Below are positions 7,783 through 15,946 of a DNA stretch of 30,783 bases, piece by piece (position 1 is the first letter of the stretch; every line of letters starts with the position of its first letter). The notes under the pieces are model-generated. The model was given only the letters and a program-made list of their open reading frames with translations, was not told where the DNA came from and did not search any database. Both the position numbers and the translations under genes were made by a program. The DNA lies in NCBI GenBank assembly GCA_044353905.1, contig JBILBA010000012.1, positions 1 through 30,783 on the forward strand, given 5' to 3'. This stretch comes from MWH-TA3 sp044353905 (GTDB taxonomy: Bacteria; Actinomycetota; Actinomycetes; Actinomycetales; Microbacteriaceae).

Positions 7783-8627
7783 GCACAGCAGCCACAAGCG
7801 GCGCACAGGCGACGCTACTCGACCCTCAAAAAAAGCGCAGGAAGATATCGCCCTACTGGATAACCGCCGCGCTCTTCCCGGCGATTCTGTTGACATGGTT
7901 TATCGCGACAGAACTCGAAGTCTTGCATCCCATTCTTTTGCCTGGGCCTGAGGCGGTACTGACGTCAATTCCTCGCGTGTTCGGCTCAGAGACCTTCGGA
8001 ATGCACGCCTCACGAACGTTGATCGAGACGCTAGCGGGATTCGCTTTGGGCGCCGCGGTCGGTTTCCTCCTCGGGTTGTTACTCGGTTCATCGAGCGTTC
8101 TTCGCGCCGCATATCTTCCAGCGCTCAGCGCCTTGGAAGCAGTTCCAACCGTCATCATCGCCCCGCTGATCATCGCGTGGTTCGGTTTCGGCATCGAGGG
8201 TAAGGCGGTGCAGGCGGCCATTGCGTGTTTCTATGCAGTGTTCATCACAACGCTGTCCGGCTTGTCGCTGGCCAGCGCAAACAGCGTTTCCCTCATGCAG
8301 TCACTCGGTGCATCAAAAATCCAAACACTGTTGAAACTGCGGGTTCCCTCTGCGCTGCCCGTTATTTTTGGCGGTTTGCAACTCGGTGCCACGACCGCGA
8401 TCATCGGTGCGATCGTCTCGGAGTTCGTCGGGGCCGACGCGGGCCTTGGTTTCTTGTTGTTGAGGTACCGCTCCAGCTATGACACCCCGGCCGCTTGGGT
8501 TCTCATTCTGTGCTTCTTGGTGATTGGAGTCAGTGCATATCTTCTGATTTCTTTCGCAGAGAAGAGAATCGTTTTCTGGAGATCCACTGCAATATCCCGC
8601 CCTGACTTGGAGAAAAATGACAATTGA
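7779..8627 (+). CDS. ABC transporter permease (SsuC/TauC-like), second subunit
   Basis: A 282-residue permease paralogous to the one before it. The N-terminal tail QKKRRKISPYW is basic (positive-inside), the first membrane segment is at about 28-46, and the EAA-like loop is SLGASKIQTLLKLRVPSALP. EAVPTVIIAPLIIAWFGFG is the conserved membrane stretch ahead of the coupling loop. It overlaps the first permease by 4 bases and the following amidohydrolase by 11 bases, tying enzyme and transporter into one unit. Confidence 0.93.
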   Translation: MSTAATSGAQATLLDPQKKRRKISPYWITAALFPAILLTWFIATELEVLHPILLPGPEAVLTSIPRVFGSETFGMHASRTLIETLAGFALGAAVGFLLGLLLGSSSVLRAAYLPALSALEAVPTVIIAPLIIAWFGFGIEGKAVQAAIACFYAVFITTLSGLSLASANSVSLMQSLGASKIQTLLKLRVPSALPVIFGGLQLGATTAIIGAIVSEFVGADAGLGFLLLRYRSSYDTPAAWVLILCFLVIGVSAYLLISFAEKRIVFWRSTAISRPDLEKNDN

Positions 8628-9633
8628 CGTACATGCCCACACCGTTCCTGCCGATCACATCGAGAGGATGAGAAGCGAAGCGCCGCAGTTGGCACCTCGC
8701 ATCGAACTGGACGGCGCGAATTGCACTTTTGTCTATGAAGACGGACGCCGGAGTGGACCGATGCCTATCGGAATGTTCGACCACGAAGAGCGCATCAAGG
8801 ATATGGACGTGATGCGGATTGATGTTCAAGCCCTCAGCGTCCCCCCGACACACTTCAACTATCACGTTGACGCTGAACTTGCCGCGCTCGTCGCCGCGAG
8901 CCACAACGATTCGATGATTGCGATGGCAGAGGCGAGCCCGGACAGGTTCGTTGTCCTCGCCACGCTGCCGATGCAGAGCGCCGACTTTGCGATTGCGGAA
9001 CTGTCCCGACTAGCACAATCAACTCATGTGGTCGGGGTTGAACTCGCCACGAACGTAGCGGGAGTCAATCTCGATGCGCCAGAACTCGATCCAATCTGGG
9101 CTGCCATCGCGCTGGCCGGAATGCCAATTGTCCTTCATCCCCACGACGTGGTTGAGGGAACCGGCCGAATGAAGGCGCACTATCTGCACAACTTCGTGGG
9201 AAACCCGACCGACACGACGCTCGCGGCGGGTTCATTGATGTTCGGCGGGGTGTTGACTCGTCACCCACGTCTTCGGTTCGGTCTACTGCACGGTGGCGGC
9301 TTCCTTCCCTATCAAATCGGCCGATTCGATCATGGCTGGTCAGTTCGACCAGAGCCCAAGGTTCATCTTCCTGTCGCGCCATCCACTCTCTTGAAGCACT
9401 TCTGGTTTGATTCGCTCGCGCACGACGATCAGTCGCTGGCTCTGTTGATCAACCGAATGGGTGCGGATCGGGTTTTCCTGGGAAGCGACTACCCGTTCGA
9501 CATGGCGGACATGAACCCGGTTCAGACAGTAGAGAGAGTGATGGGTCTGGACAACGCCGAACTCGGCAAAGTGCTCCACGAGACGGCAACGACATTCCTC
9601 GCCCCTCTTGCTGCGGAGGTCACGCACCTCTGA
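8617..9633 (+). CDS. Amidohydrolase family protein (ACMSD-type decarboxylase/hydrolase)
   Basis: A 338-residue TIM-barrel metal enzyme of the amidohydrolase-2 family. Likely metal ligands are His6 and His8 in DVHAHTVP, His174 in VLHPHD, His225 in LLHGGGFLPYQIGRFDHGW and Asp291 in FLGSDYPFD. The HGGGFLPYQIGR and GSDYPF segments are characteristic of the ACMSD/gamma-resorcylate/5-carboxyvanillate decarboxylase branch, which performs non-oxidative decarboxylation, though some members hydrolyse. Its start lies 11 bases inside the second permease and its stop shares one base with the TauE/SafE gene (TGATG). The catalytic site looks complete. Substrate unknown; decarboxylation of an aromatic or unsaturated carboxylate is the leading guess. 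Confidence 0.88.
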   Translation: MTIDVHAHTVPADHIERMRSEAPQLAPRIELDGANCTFVYEDGRRSGPMPIGMFDHEERIKDMDVMRIDVQALSVPPTHFNYHVDAELAALVAASHNDSMIAMAEASPDRFVVLATLPMQSADFAIAELSRLAQSTHVVGVELATNVAGVNLDAPELDPIWAAIALAGMPIVLHPHDVVEGTGRMKAHYLHNFVGNPTDTTLAAGSLMFGGVLTRHPRLRFGLLHGGGFLPYQIGRFDHGWSVRPEPKVHLPVAPSTLLKHFWFDSLAHDDQSLALLINRMGADRVFLGSDYPFDMADMNPVQTVERVMGLDNAELGKVLHETATTFLAPLAAEVTHL

Positions 9634-10379
9634 TGATCGATTACGCATGGCTCCTGCTGCTGGCGGTTGCCATGGGTGGAATTGCTCAACGAGCAACGGG
9701 AATGGGCTTCGCTTTGGCGGCGGCTCCGCTGGCGATCATCGCCGTAGGACCGTTCGAAGGCGTCTTGTTGATGAACCTGCTTGGTCTACCTGCGGCCGGA
9801 CTGGCGATGTTTCTGAACTGGCGGAACATCGAATGGAAGATAATCCTGCCGATGTTTCTTCCCTGTGCTCTGGGAATCTGGCTCGGGGTGTCGTTCCTGA
9901 AGGAGGTCGACCCTGCCTTTCTCGAGGTCGGCATCGGTTTCGTGTTGCTGCTCGCGGTCATCATCACGGTGAAGTCCCCTCCGCTGCCGTCGACACAGTC
10001 ACTGTTCATTCCCGCGTCTCTGACGGGGTTGGCGTCCGGGTTCCTGAACGCCGTCGCGTCGATCGGTGGCCCACCCTTGGTCGTGTTTCGCAATCTGAAA
10101 AGGTGGCCGCCGGACAGGTTCATCCCGACGATTCAGCCCCTCCTCATCATGATGAGCGGAGGCTCCTTCTTGTTGAAGTCCTGGGGTGGCTCGATTCCGC
10201 TGCCGTCGTATTCGCTCATTTCGTGGATCGTGTTGCTGGCGGCACTGGGGGTCGGACTTCTCGTCGGACAACTGATCTCACGAAAACTCTCGCTCGAACG
10301 CACGAGCAACGCGATCACGTGGCTCGCAATCCTTGGATCTGTCGCCACCCTCATTCGCGGTGTGACTCTGCTCATGTGA
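9633..10379 (+). CDS. TauE/SafE family membrane transporter
   Basis: A 248-residue, very hydrophobic protein with about eight membrane segments and the internal duplication typical of TauE/SafE (PF01925): GIAQRATGMGFALAAAPLA in the first half and GLASGFLNAVASIGGPPLV in the second. Members export sulfite, sulfoacetate or organic acids, or act as uncharacterised anion transporters. It shares one base with the amidohydrolase stop, so it is part of the same operon. Export of sulfite would suggest a sulfonated substrate, but no sulfonate-cleaving enzyme is visible in the window, so that link stays tentative. A 27-base gap separates it from the convergent Rid-family gene; no clear terminator is seen there. 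Confidence 0.88.
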   Translation: MIDYAWLLLLAVAMGGIAQRATGMGFALAAAPLAIIAVGPFEGVLLMNLLGLPAAGLAMFLNWRNIEWKIILPMFLPCALGIWLGVSFLKEVDPAFLEVGIGFVLLLAVIITVKSPPLPSTQSLFIPASLTGLASGFLNAVASIGGPPLVVFRNLKRWPPDRFIPTIQPLLIMMSGGSFLLKSWGGSIPLPSYSLISWIVLLAALGVGLLVGQLISRKLSLERTSNAITWLAILGSVATLIRGVTLLM

Positions 10380-10406
10380 CAGCGAATTGTTCCCCGGATC
10401 GTGTCC

Positions 10407-10793
10407 TCACAGCTTGTACGAGTCGACCTCGATCTCGACGAGCATTTCCGGATTGATGAACTCAAGTCCAGCAATCATGGTCGCGGCGGGTTTGATCGAA
10501 CCGAACACCTCACCATGAGCCTTGCCTACCGCGTCCATGTCGGACGCGTTGGCCAGGAACATCCGGGTGCGGACGATGTCGTTGATCGAATGCCCTGCCT
10601 CGGCAAGAGCCTTTCCGATGATGTCAAGGGCAACTTTTGTTTGCCCGTACGCATCGCCTGCGTGCTGAAGTTCACCGTTCACTGTGGCGGTTGTGCCAGA
10701 GACGTGAACCGACGGACCGGCAACAGTCGCTCGAGAATAGCCAATGATGTCCTCCCACGGGCCACCAGAAGAAATGCGTTTGTCGGCGACCAT
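10407..10793 (-). CDS. RidA/YjgF/UK114 family protein lacking the catalytic arginine
   Basis: A 128-residue Rid-family protein (small trimer-forming fold). VHVSGTTATVNGELQHAGDAYGQTKVALDIIGKAL and DIVRTRMFLANASDM fit the family. In canonical RidA the FPARSCV segment supplies Arg105, which holds the substrate carboxylate; here the matching stretch is KPAATMI (101-107), with Ala104 where Arg is expected. The C-terminal VEIEV glutamate (about 120) is kept. It may therefore not hydrolyse 2-aminoacrylate-type imines and probably belongs to a Rid subgroup of unknown function. A GAAAGGA ribosome site precedes the ATG at 10793. It lies 54 bases downstream of the TetR gene on the same strand and is likely co-transcribed with it. 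Confidence 0.88.
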   Translation of the reverse strand: MVADKRISSGGPWEDIIGYSRATVAGPSVHVSGTTATVNGELQHAGDAYGQTKVALDIIGKALAEAGHSINDIVRTRMFLANASDMDAVGKAHGEVFGSIKPAATMIAGLEFINPEMLVEIEVDSYKL

Positions 10794-10847
10794 GGTCGAG
10801 TCCTTTCACCGGGTTGTACGTCTATTGTTGCGCACCGGCGACGGGAT

Positions 10848-11594
10848 TCAGGGAACGGGAATGCTGTCGACTAAGTGGCTAACCTGCCACTCGAGCGCCG
10901 CGTTTGCGAGATCCACAATCTCTTGTGGTTGGGTGAAAACATCCATTCGTCCCGACATCCACATCACGGCCCCTGCCGTCGCGGTACCGATATTGGACGC
11001 GTGAAAAATCGCCACGGGGTTGCGTTTCATGATCTCGGTCGCGAACGCTTGACGGTCGGGCCGCGTGTCCGAGACGGTGCCCTGTTGAAGGTCGAGCACC
11101 AACTGGGTGATGTACATCAGGTTGCGGAAAAAACTGTTTTCGAACGAGTCGCCCGATCGCGAGATTGCGATGGCTGGTGATTCGAAGGAGTGGTAAGGGT
11201 AGTTGAGAACTTGCGTCCAGCCCCCAAGCCGTCGCCCACACACCACGCGGGCTCGGATATATGCCTCGAGCCGGGCTCGCGGATTTCTCTCGGCGGCTTC
11301 GGTTGCATCGATCAATTCGAGTGAGTAGTTCTGGTGCACGCGCTCGGCACATTCCGCTATGAGCCCGTCGCGGGACCCGAAATGGTGATTGACCATTGCC
11401 ACCGAGTATCCGAGCATTTTTGCGACCGTCGTAATCTTGAACTGATTCAAACCGAGTTCACGGACGAGGTGAATTGACAGCCACAGGAATTGGTCGCGCT
11501 GCGCTGGTTCGGACTGTCCGGTCAGGTCCCGCCAGAAGTCTTCCGTCAATGACGGGTCACTTACTGGACGTGTTCCTTTCGGCGGTCTTCCCAT
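10848..11594 (-). CDS. TetR family transcriptional regulator
   Basis: A 248-residue regulator. The N-terminal DNA-binding part contains the helix-turn-helix ITTVAKMLGYSVAMVNHHFGSRDGLIAE (about 54-81), with the usual TetR end of helix 3 (xxHFGSRDGL). The first 30 residues are a polar extension. The remaining C-terminal helices would bind a small ligand, which is not identifiable. The ATG at 11594 sits 7 bases after TAGTAT, so the mRNA is probably leaderless. It transcribes towards the catabolic cluster and is followed by the Rid-family gene; control of the cluster by a pathway intermediate is plausible but not shown. Confidence 0.9.
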   Translation of the reverse strand: MGRPPKGTRPVSDPSLTEDFWRDLTGQSEPAQRDQFLWLSIHLVRELGLNQFKITTVAKMLGYSVAMVNHHFGSRDGLIAECAERVHQNYSLELIDATEAAERNPRARLEAYIRARVVCGRRLGGWTQVLNYPYHSFESPAIAISRSGDSFENSFFRNLMYITQLVLDLQQGTVSDTRPDRQAFATEIMKRNPVAIFHASNIGTATAGAVMWMSGRMDVFTQPQEIVDLANAALEWQVSHLVDSIPVP

Positions 11595-11620
11595 GCCGAA
11601 ATACTAACAGGGGTTCGGTT
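11595..11620 (-). promoter_or_regulatory. Leaderless promoter of the TetR gene with a possible operator
   Basis: On the minus strand TAGTAT (11601-11606) ends 7 bases before the A of the ATG, which places the transcript start on or next to the start codon. CCGAA (11596-11600) and TTCGG (11614-11618) form an inverted repeat with a 13-base spacer that straddles this -10 box. A TetR dimer could bind there to repress its own gene. Arms of 5 bp are short and CG-rich words are common here, so the operator part is weak. Confidence 0.5.
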
Positions 11621-11637
11621 ATTTGATGAGATTGTCT

Positions 11638-13704
11638 CTAGACGGCAGACCTGATCGACGTCACGACGAGAGAGTTTGTGACCGGGGTCCCATTTCCATC
11701 GGTGAGAACAAACTCGACCACGACGAGGTCGTCGGGGGCTCCCTCAATCGACGGAGCGGGGACGTCGATGACGAGCTCCGTTCCGCCCTGAGCCGACATA
11801 ACGAAATCGTCCAATCCCATTCCGTTGACTGTCACCGACAGCGTCACAAAATCAGCGGAACCATCGAGGACCGATAAATCGAGAACGAAAGTTCGCGTCC
11901 CACCGGGAGCGATCGGTTCCATCGACCACGCGAGCGCTGCTGGCTGTCCTGGTGACGAGGTCACGCCGCTCGAACGAGTGTCTTCCCAACCCCACTGCGA
12001 GACCTGCTTCCACCATTTGCCATCACCCTCCGCCGACGGCGGATTCGCTCCGACGGGTGGTCCCGTGATGTCACACATCTCCACAGCAAGCATCGTGATT
12101 GTTGCACCGAAGTATGGACGAGAGACGGAATCGGCTACCGTCGGGCATGCCTTCGTGTTCTTCTTCGGGACGTTGGGGGGAAAGCGGATGGATTCCCAAT
12201 ACTGCATGGGCTCGGAATCACCCGTGGCCGGTGCGGCATAGCGACTGGGGAACGAGTCAATCGGAGGACATTTGGTACACCGCTGCCGTTGTTCGGCTGA
12301 AAGCTTCGCATAGAGCTCGCCGACCGCGAGTTTGCGTGAATACATTTCCCAACGCCCATCGATCCCGCCAGAGACCGTAATCGGGTTGAAGTAACTGGCC
12401 ACATACGGGAACAGTTGCACCTGGATCGATGTCGTCGCAATGGTCGATGCAACGAGAAGCCCAGCGATGGTGGGCCACAGTCCGCGAATCTTGCGAAGCC
12501 CTCCGTGCTGGACCAGGACAAACAACGCCAGCGTAATGAGCATTGCGATTGCCGGAAGCAGGAACAAAAATTGTCGAAGCCCGCTGTACACGGTTGACTT
12601 CAGGATGATGACGGCAGCCGGGAACGCGGCGAATTGGATGAAGACGTAAACCATGGCGGGAAAGACGACGTCCAGTGTCGAGGATTTCGATTGGAATAAC
12701 CGGCGAAGAACAAGCCATACGGCGACTGCGGTCGCGACGACCAGCAACACCAGCAGGACCTCGGGCAGTTGTGCGGCCAGCCACTGCGGAATGTAATACC
12801 AGGGTGGCGGTGCACCCAACGCGACTCCGTTGGTCAGCACAAAAGTGTCGTGGGAAAAGCTCGACGTTTCGGAAAAACTCCCGTAAATCAGCCTCAACGG
12901 GTTGAGGAATATCTTCGGGTAGATCACCATCATGCTCGCGTACGATGCGACCACGGCCGAGATCGGGAAAATCAATGCAGAGAAAGATTCTTTCCACCGG
13001 GAAAAGTTGTTGAATCGCGCACGAACGAGAAGCATTCCGAAAAAGGCCAGCGCGATGGCCGGCCAGAGTCCCGGTCGAACGCCCCAGATGACGAGCGTTC
13101 CGCCGAACATCGACAACCAGCCGAGGAACTTTATCCCGCGCGTCAGTCGATCGGCGGGAAGGGTCAGGGCGATACACCCCGCCGTGAGCAGCGTGTAGCC
13201 GGTCGCCGCAGGCGTGTCCTTCAGGTTGAACATGGCCGATCCGGTCCAGAGCGGGATTGACACGAGAATTACACTCGCCGCGAGCCCCCATCGCCGAGAC
13301 TGAGTGACGATCGCGACGGCCCAACCCGCTGCGATAACAGCGATGAATGAGAAGACCGAGACCATGATGTGGCGAACCACGAACGCTGCGTCGGTGTATT
13401 CGATTGTGCCCCAGGTTTCGACGCCGACCATCACGGTGACGAGGTGTGCGGCCAGGGTGAATATAGGACCGTACGCGTAGAGGTGCCCGCGGATTCCCAG
13501 AAGTTCACCGGCTGCGTTTTCCCCACCCGACAGCGCGTAGTATCCGTGGTCGAGGAAGAGTTGAATCTTTTCGAGGTGGAAAAATTCGTCTTCGAAATAG
13601 CTCAATTCGGCGGCAGCAGACAGGGTGAATCCGAACATCAACGTGATGTACGCACCGAGCAGCCACGGGACGAGTCGCGAGAACAACACGAGAGAACTCT
13701 TCAT
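11638..13704 (-). CDS. Large membrane glycosyltransferase-like protein (GT-C / GT39-like) with C-terminal extracytoplasmic domain
   Basis: About 688 residues. The N-terminal two thirds contain roughly eleven membrane segments. Just after the first, SYFEDEFFHLEKI carries an acidic Glu38-Asp39-Glu40 motif, the position where GT-C enzymes (PMT/ArnT/GT39 type) have the acidic residues that act on polyprenyl-phosphate sugars. The last 190 or so residues are outside the membrane, with several cysteines (KACPTV, EMCDIT) and a beta-rich end (RTFVLDLSVLDG, VVEFVLTDGNG). The ATG at 13704 gives a natural start (MKSSLVLFSRLVPW); an in-frame GTG at 13728 is possible, and neither has a clear ribosome site. 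It is last in the glycan operon, 43 bases before the TetR gene. I do not recognise the exact family; the GT-C label is inference from topology and the EDE motif. Confidence 0.75.
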   Translation of the reverse strand: MKSSLVLFSRLVPWLLGAYITLMFGFTLSAAAELSYFEDEFFHLEKIQLFLDHGYYALSGGENAAGELLGIRGHLYAYGPIFTLAAHLVTVMVGVETWGTIEYTDAAFVVRHIMVSVFSFIAVIAAGWAVAIVTQSRRWGLAASVILVSIPLWTGSAMFNLKDTPAATGYTLLTAGCIALTLPADRLTRGIKFLGWLSMFGGTLVIWGVRPGLWPAIALAFFGMLLVRARFNNFSRWKESFSALIFPISAVVASYASMMVIYPKIFLNPLRLIYGSFSETSSFSHDTFVLTNGVALGAPPPWYYIPQWLAAQLPEVLLVLLVVATAVAVWLVLRRLFQSKSSTLDVVFPAMVYVFIQFAAFPAAVIILKSTVYSGLRQFLFLLPAIAMLITLALFVLVQHGGLRKIRGLWPTIAGLLVASTIATTSIQVQLFPYVASYFNPITVSGGIDGRWEMYSRKLAVGELYAKLSAEQRQRCTKCPPIDSFPSRYAAPATGDSEPMQYWESIRFPPNVPKKNTKACPTVADSVSRPYFGATITMLAVEMCDITGPPVGANPPSAEGDGKWWKQVSQWGWEDTRSSGVTSSPGQPAALAWSMEPIAPGGTRTFVLDLSVLDGSADFVTLSVTVNGMGLDDFVMSAQGGTELVIDVPAPSIEGAPDDLVVVEFVLTDGNGTPVTNSLVVTSIRSAV

Positions 13705-13745
13705 ACAAACAATTGTGTCAGAGAGCACTTGGGGTGCTCGCCGAA

Positions 13746-14699
13746 CTACTTGATCTGACGAGTTTTTACCGTGACCGAGCGATGGCGACCGAAAACCTGA
13801 AGCTCAGCGAGCAGACCAAACACGAGCAACTGAATTCCGACAACGGTCAATAGGACTCCGATGGTCAGAATCGGACGATTGCCAATTGTCTCGTCGAAGA
13901 ACAAGCGCAACACGGTGACGTAAGCAAGGATTCCGCCGCCGCTCAGCAGCGAGATCACACCAAAGGCGCCAATCAAATGCGAGGGCCGGTTTTCGTATGC
14001 GAGCAGGAATCGAATCGTGACAAGGTCGATGAATCCGCGCCAGAATCGCGCAATTCCGTACTTGCTCTTTCCCAGAAGTCGCTGGTGGTGAGTGACGGGC
14101 ACTTCGGTGATTCGGAAACCGAACCACGAGGCAATCACGGTGAGGTAGCGGTGCATCTCGCCATACATCATCGAGCCGACGGCCTCGGCGACGTCCATTC
14201 GCATCACCTTGAAGCCCGAGTTGAAGTCTTTGCCCTTGACGCCGGACATGATCGAGGTGGTGCGGTTGTACAGCTTGGAGGTGGTTCGTTTGATGAAGCG
14301 ATCGTTGCGGGTATACCGCGCTCCGGTCACGAGGTCGTAGCCTTCATCCAATTTGCCAAGGAGGGTTTCCAACTCGGCGGGATCATCCTGGCCGTCCGCG
14401 TCCATCATGATGACGATCTCGGATTTCAGTTCGTCCGCGAGCGCAAAAGCGTGTTTGAGGGCCGCCGCTTTCCCGAGGTTGCGTGGCATCGCCTCGCCGC
14501 GAATGTTCTTATTGCGGGCCACGAGTTTCGAGATTTCCGCCGCAGTTCCATCCGTCGAACCGTCGTCGACGATGATGATGCGATACGCGGAATCGATTTT
14601 TTCGATATGGCTCACGATGTCGGGGATAACGATTGGGATGTTTTCGGCTTCGTTAAAGGCCGGAATCACAATCGTGCAGTGGCGCGCTTTTTTCACCAT
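13746..14699 (-). CDS. Glycosyltransferase family 2 with C-terminal membrane helices (DPM1/GtrB-like)
   Basis: A 317-residue enzyme. The GT-A fold N-terminus has TIVIPAFNEAEN (9-20), the nucleotide-binding IIIVDDGSTDGT (41-52), and the metal-binding Asp100-Ala-Asp102 in MMDADGQDDP. Two hydrophobic segments at about 236-262 and 270-296 anchor it. This layout matches polyprenyl-phosphate hexose synthases, which move a sugar from a nucleotide donor to undecaprenyl or decaprenyl phosphate. That product is the donor used by GT-C enzymes, and a GT-C-like gene lies immediately downstream, so the two probably work in sequence. The ATG at 14699 is preferred over an in-frame TTG at 14714 because a GGGAAAA stretch precedes it. 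Confidence 0.9.
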   Translation of the reverse strand: MVKKARHCTIVIPAFNEAENIPIVIPDIVSHIEKIDSAYRIIIVDDGSTDGTAAEISKLVARNKNIRGEAMPRNLGKAAALKHAFALADELKSEIVIMMDADGQDDPAELETLLGKLDEGYDLVTGARYTRNDRFIKRTTSKLYNRTTSIMSGVKGKDFNSGFKVMRMDVAEAVGSMMYGEMHRYLTVIASWFGFRITEVPVTHHQRLLGKSKYGIARFWRGFIDLVTIRFLLAYENRPSHLIGAFGVISLLSGGGILAYVTVLRLFFDETIGNRPILTIGVLLTVVGIQLLVFGLLAELQVFGRHRSVTVKTRQIK

Positions 14700-14732
14700 T
14701 TTTCCCGTCGACAAGTGGGTCGGATAACTGGT

Positions 14733-15944
14733 TTAGCCTACTGTAAGGAGTTCCACAGCCTGCTCGTCGGCTCGCGAAACCACCCTCGGCAGGTGTTTCA
14801 GAATCAGTTTCTTGACGGCCGCCGAACGTGTGTCCAACTCGTCAAACTTGGCGTTCAATTTCGCGCTCGTGATGCCCTTGAACGGTAGCGCGAGGTCCTG
14901 TAGTTCGAACAATTCAAGAACCTCTTCGTACTTGTGGCTCCATCCGATCACAAGAGGCGGTGTTGCAACGGCGAGGGCCGACACCATCGCGTGGAAACGG
15001 CTGGTCACGAGGATGTGACAGTTCGCGATGAGCGCCCGAAGCCTTTGCGACGACAACTCCTCGGACAACAGCCCGACACCGGTGGTGTCAGCGATCGAGT
15101 CGTAGATTTCGCGGCACAGCGGAAGGTCGTTGTTTTGGGTCTTCGTTTGACCCGTTCGGACACTGTGGGGGATGACGACCACAGCATGACCCGCCGCCCG
15201 AATGTGCGAGACCAGGTCCTGCATCAGCGGAAGGTAAGAGCCGGGTTGTTGCGCCTCGACCTTGTTGCGCACCACCACACTGGGTGAAACCCCGACGACC
15301 GTCCCCGCGGTGTAACCCGGAATCAGGCTCGCGAAACTGGGCGCTTTCTCTTTCGGGTCCATCTTGAGAGCAAATGCCGAGTCCACTCCGAGCACGGTGT
15401 TAGTAAGCCCGAGTTGGTCGGTGAACGAGTGGGTGATCCGACCCCGCGTCGTGATCGACGTCATGCGGGGAAGGAAAATCTTCGACACGAGCCGGTTGAG
15501 AGGATTCGTGAACGGCCCCATCGCCTGGGACGCTTTGACGACTTTGGTACCAACTAACAGCGCCGGCAGAATCGCGGCGACGTTATAAATAAGGAACTTC
15601 TCGCGGCCGTCACTGAACGAGATTCCCATTTGGTCGATCAAACGGTCGCTGGACGCGAGTGCGCGAATAGATTTCGACGAACGTCGGATGAGGGGCCGCA
15701 GTGGAGGCAGCAGGAAGTACAGCAGTGCGAGCGAATTGATCACAACACCCAACTTGGCCGGCGACCCGTCGAGGATTTCCAGTTGCGGGAATTCGTTCAG
15801 GCGGCGGTCTTCGGCGGGATACATGCTGAACAGGGTGAATGTGGAGGATGAATCGAGCGCGAGCGCCGACGCGATGGAACTCTCTAACATCGCCGAGGCG
15901 CCCTTGTTGCCCGACAGTGCCGAACCGATTATCGAATAGTGCAT
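14733..15944 (-). CDS. Polysaccharide pyruvyl transferase family protein
   Basis: A 403-residue protein of the PF04230 family, which transfers pyruvate from phosphoenolpyruvate to sugars as a ketal. Diagnostic parts are the N-terminal YSIIGSALSGNKGASAML, a central VVGVSPS (start of the second Rossmann-like lobe), HAVVVIPHSV, and near the C-terminus VTSRFHAMVSALAVATPPLVIGWSHKYEE, which carries the conserved Arg/His of the active site. AAGGAAAA, at the very end of the upstream flippase gene, acts as its ribosome site, and the start is 2 bases from that gene's stop. It suggests that the glycan made here carries acidic pyruvyl groups. Confidence 0.9.
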   Translation of the reverse strand: MHYSIIGSALSGNKGASAMLESSIASALALDSSSTFTLFSMYPAEDRRLNEFPQLEILDGSPAKLGVVINSLALLYFLLPPLRPLIRRSSKSIRALASSDRLIDQMGISFSDGREKFLIYNVAAILPALLVGTKVVKASQAMGPFTNPLNRLVSKIFLPRMTSITTRGRITHSFTDQLGLTNTVLGVDSAFALKMDPKEKAPSFASLIPGYTAGTVVGVSPSVVVRNKVEAQQPGSYLPLMQDLVSHIRAAGHAVVVIPHSVRTGQTKTQNNDLPLCREIYDSIADTTGVGLLSEELSSQRLRALIANCHILVTSRFHAMVSALAVATPPLVIGWSHKYEEVLELFELQDLALPFKGITSAKLNAKFDELDTRSAAVKKLILKHLPRVVSRADEQAVELLTVG

Positions 15945-15946
15945 TG

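Noticed and set aside
1..11594. Mobile genomic island
   Set aside because: The catabolic cluster looks accessory and its codon use appears somewhat different in places, but there is no integrase, transposase, tRNA attachment site or flanking repeat in the window.
12257..13324. 355-codon minus-strand frame within the GT-C-like gene
   Set aside because: Alternate frame of a gene with clear membrane topology; the translation is Arg/His/Gly-rich and soluble-looking with no domain.
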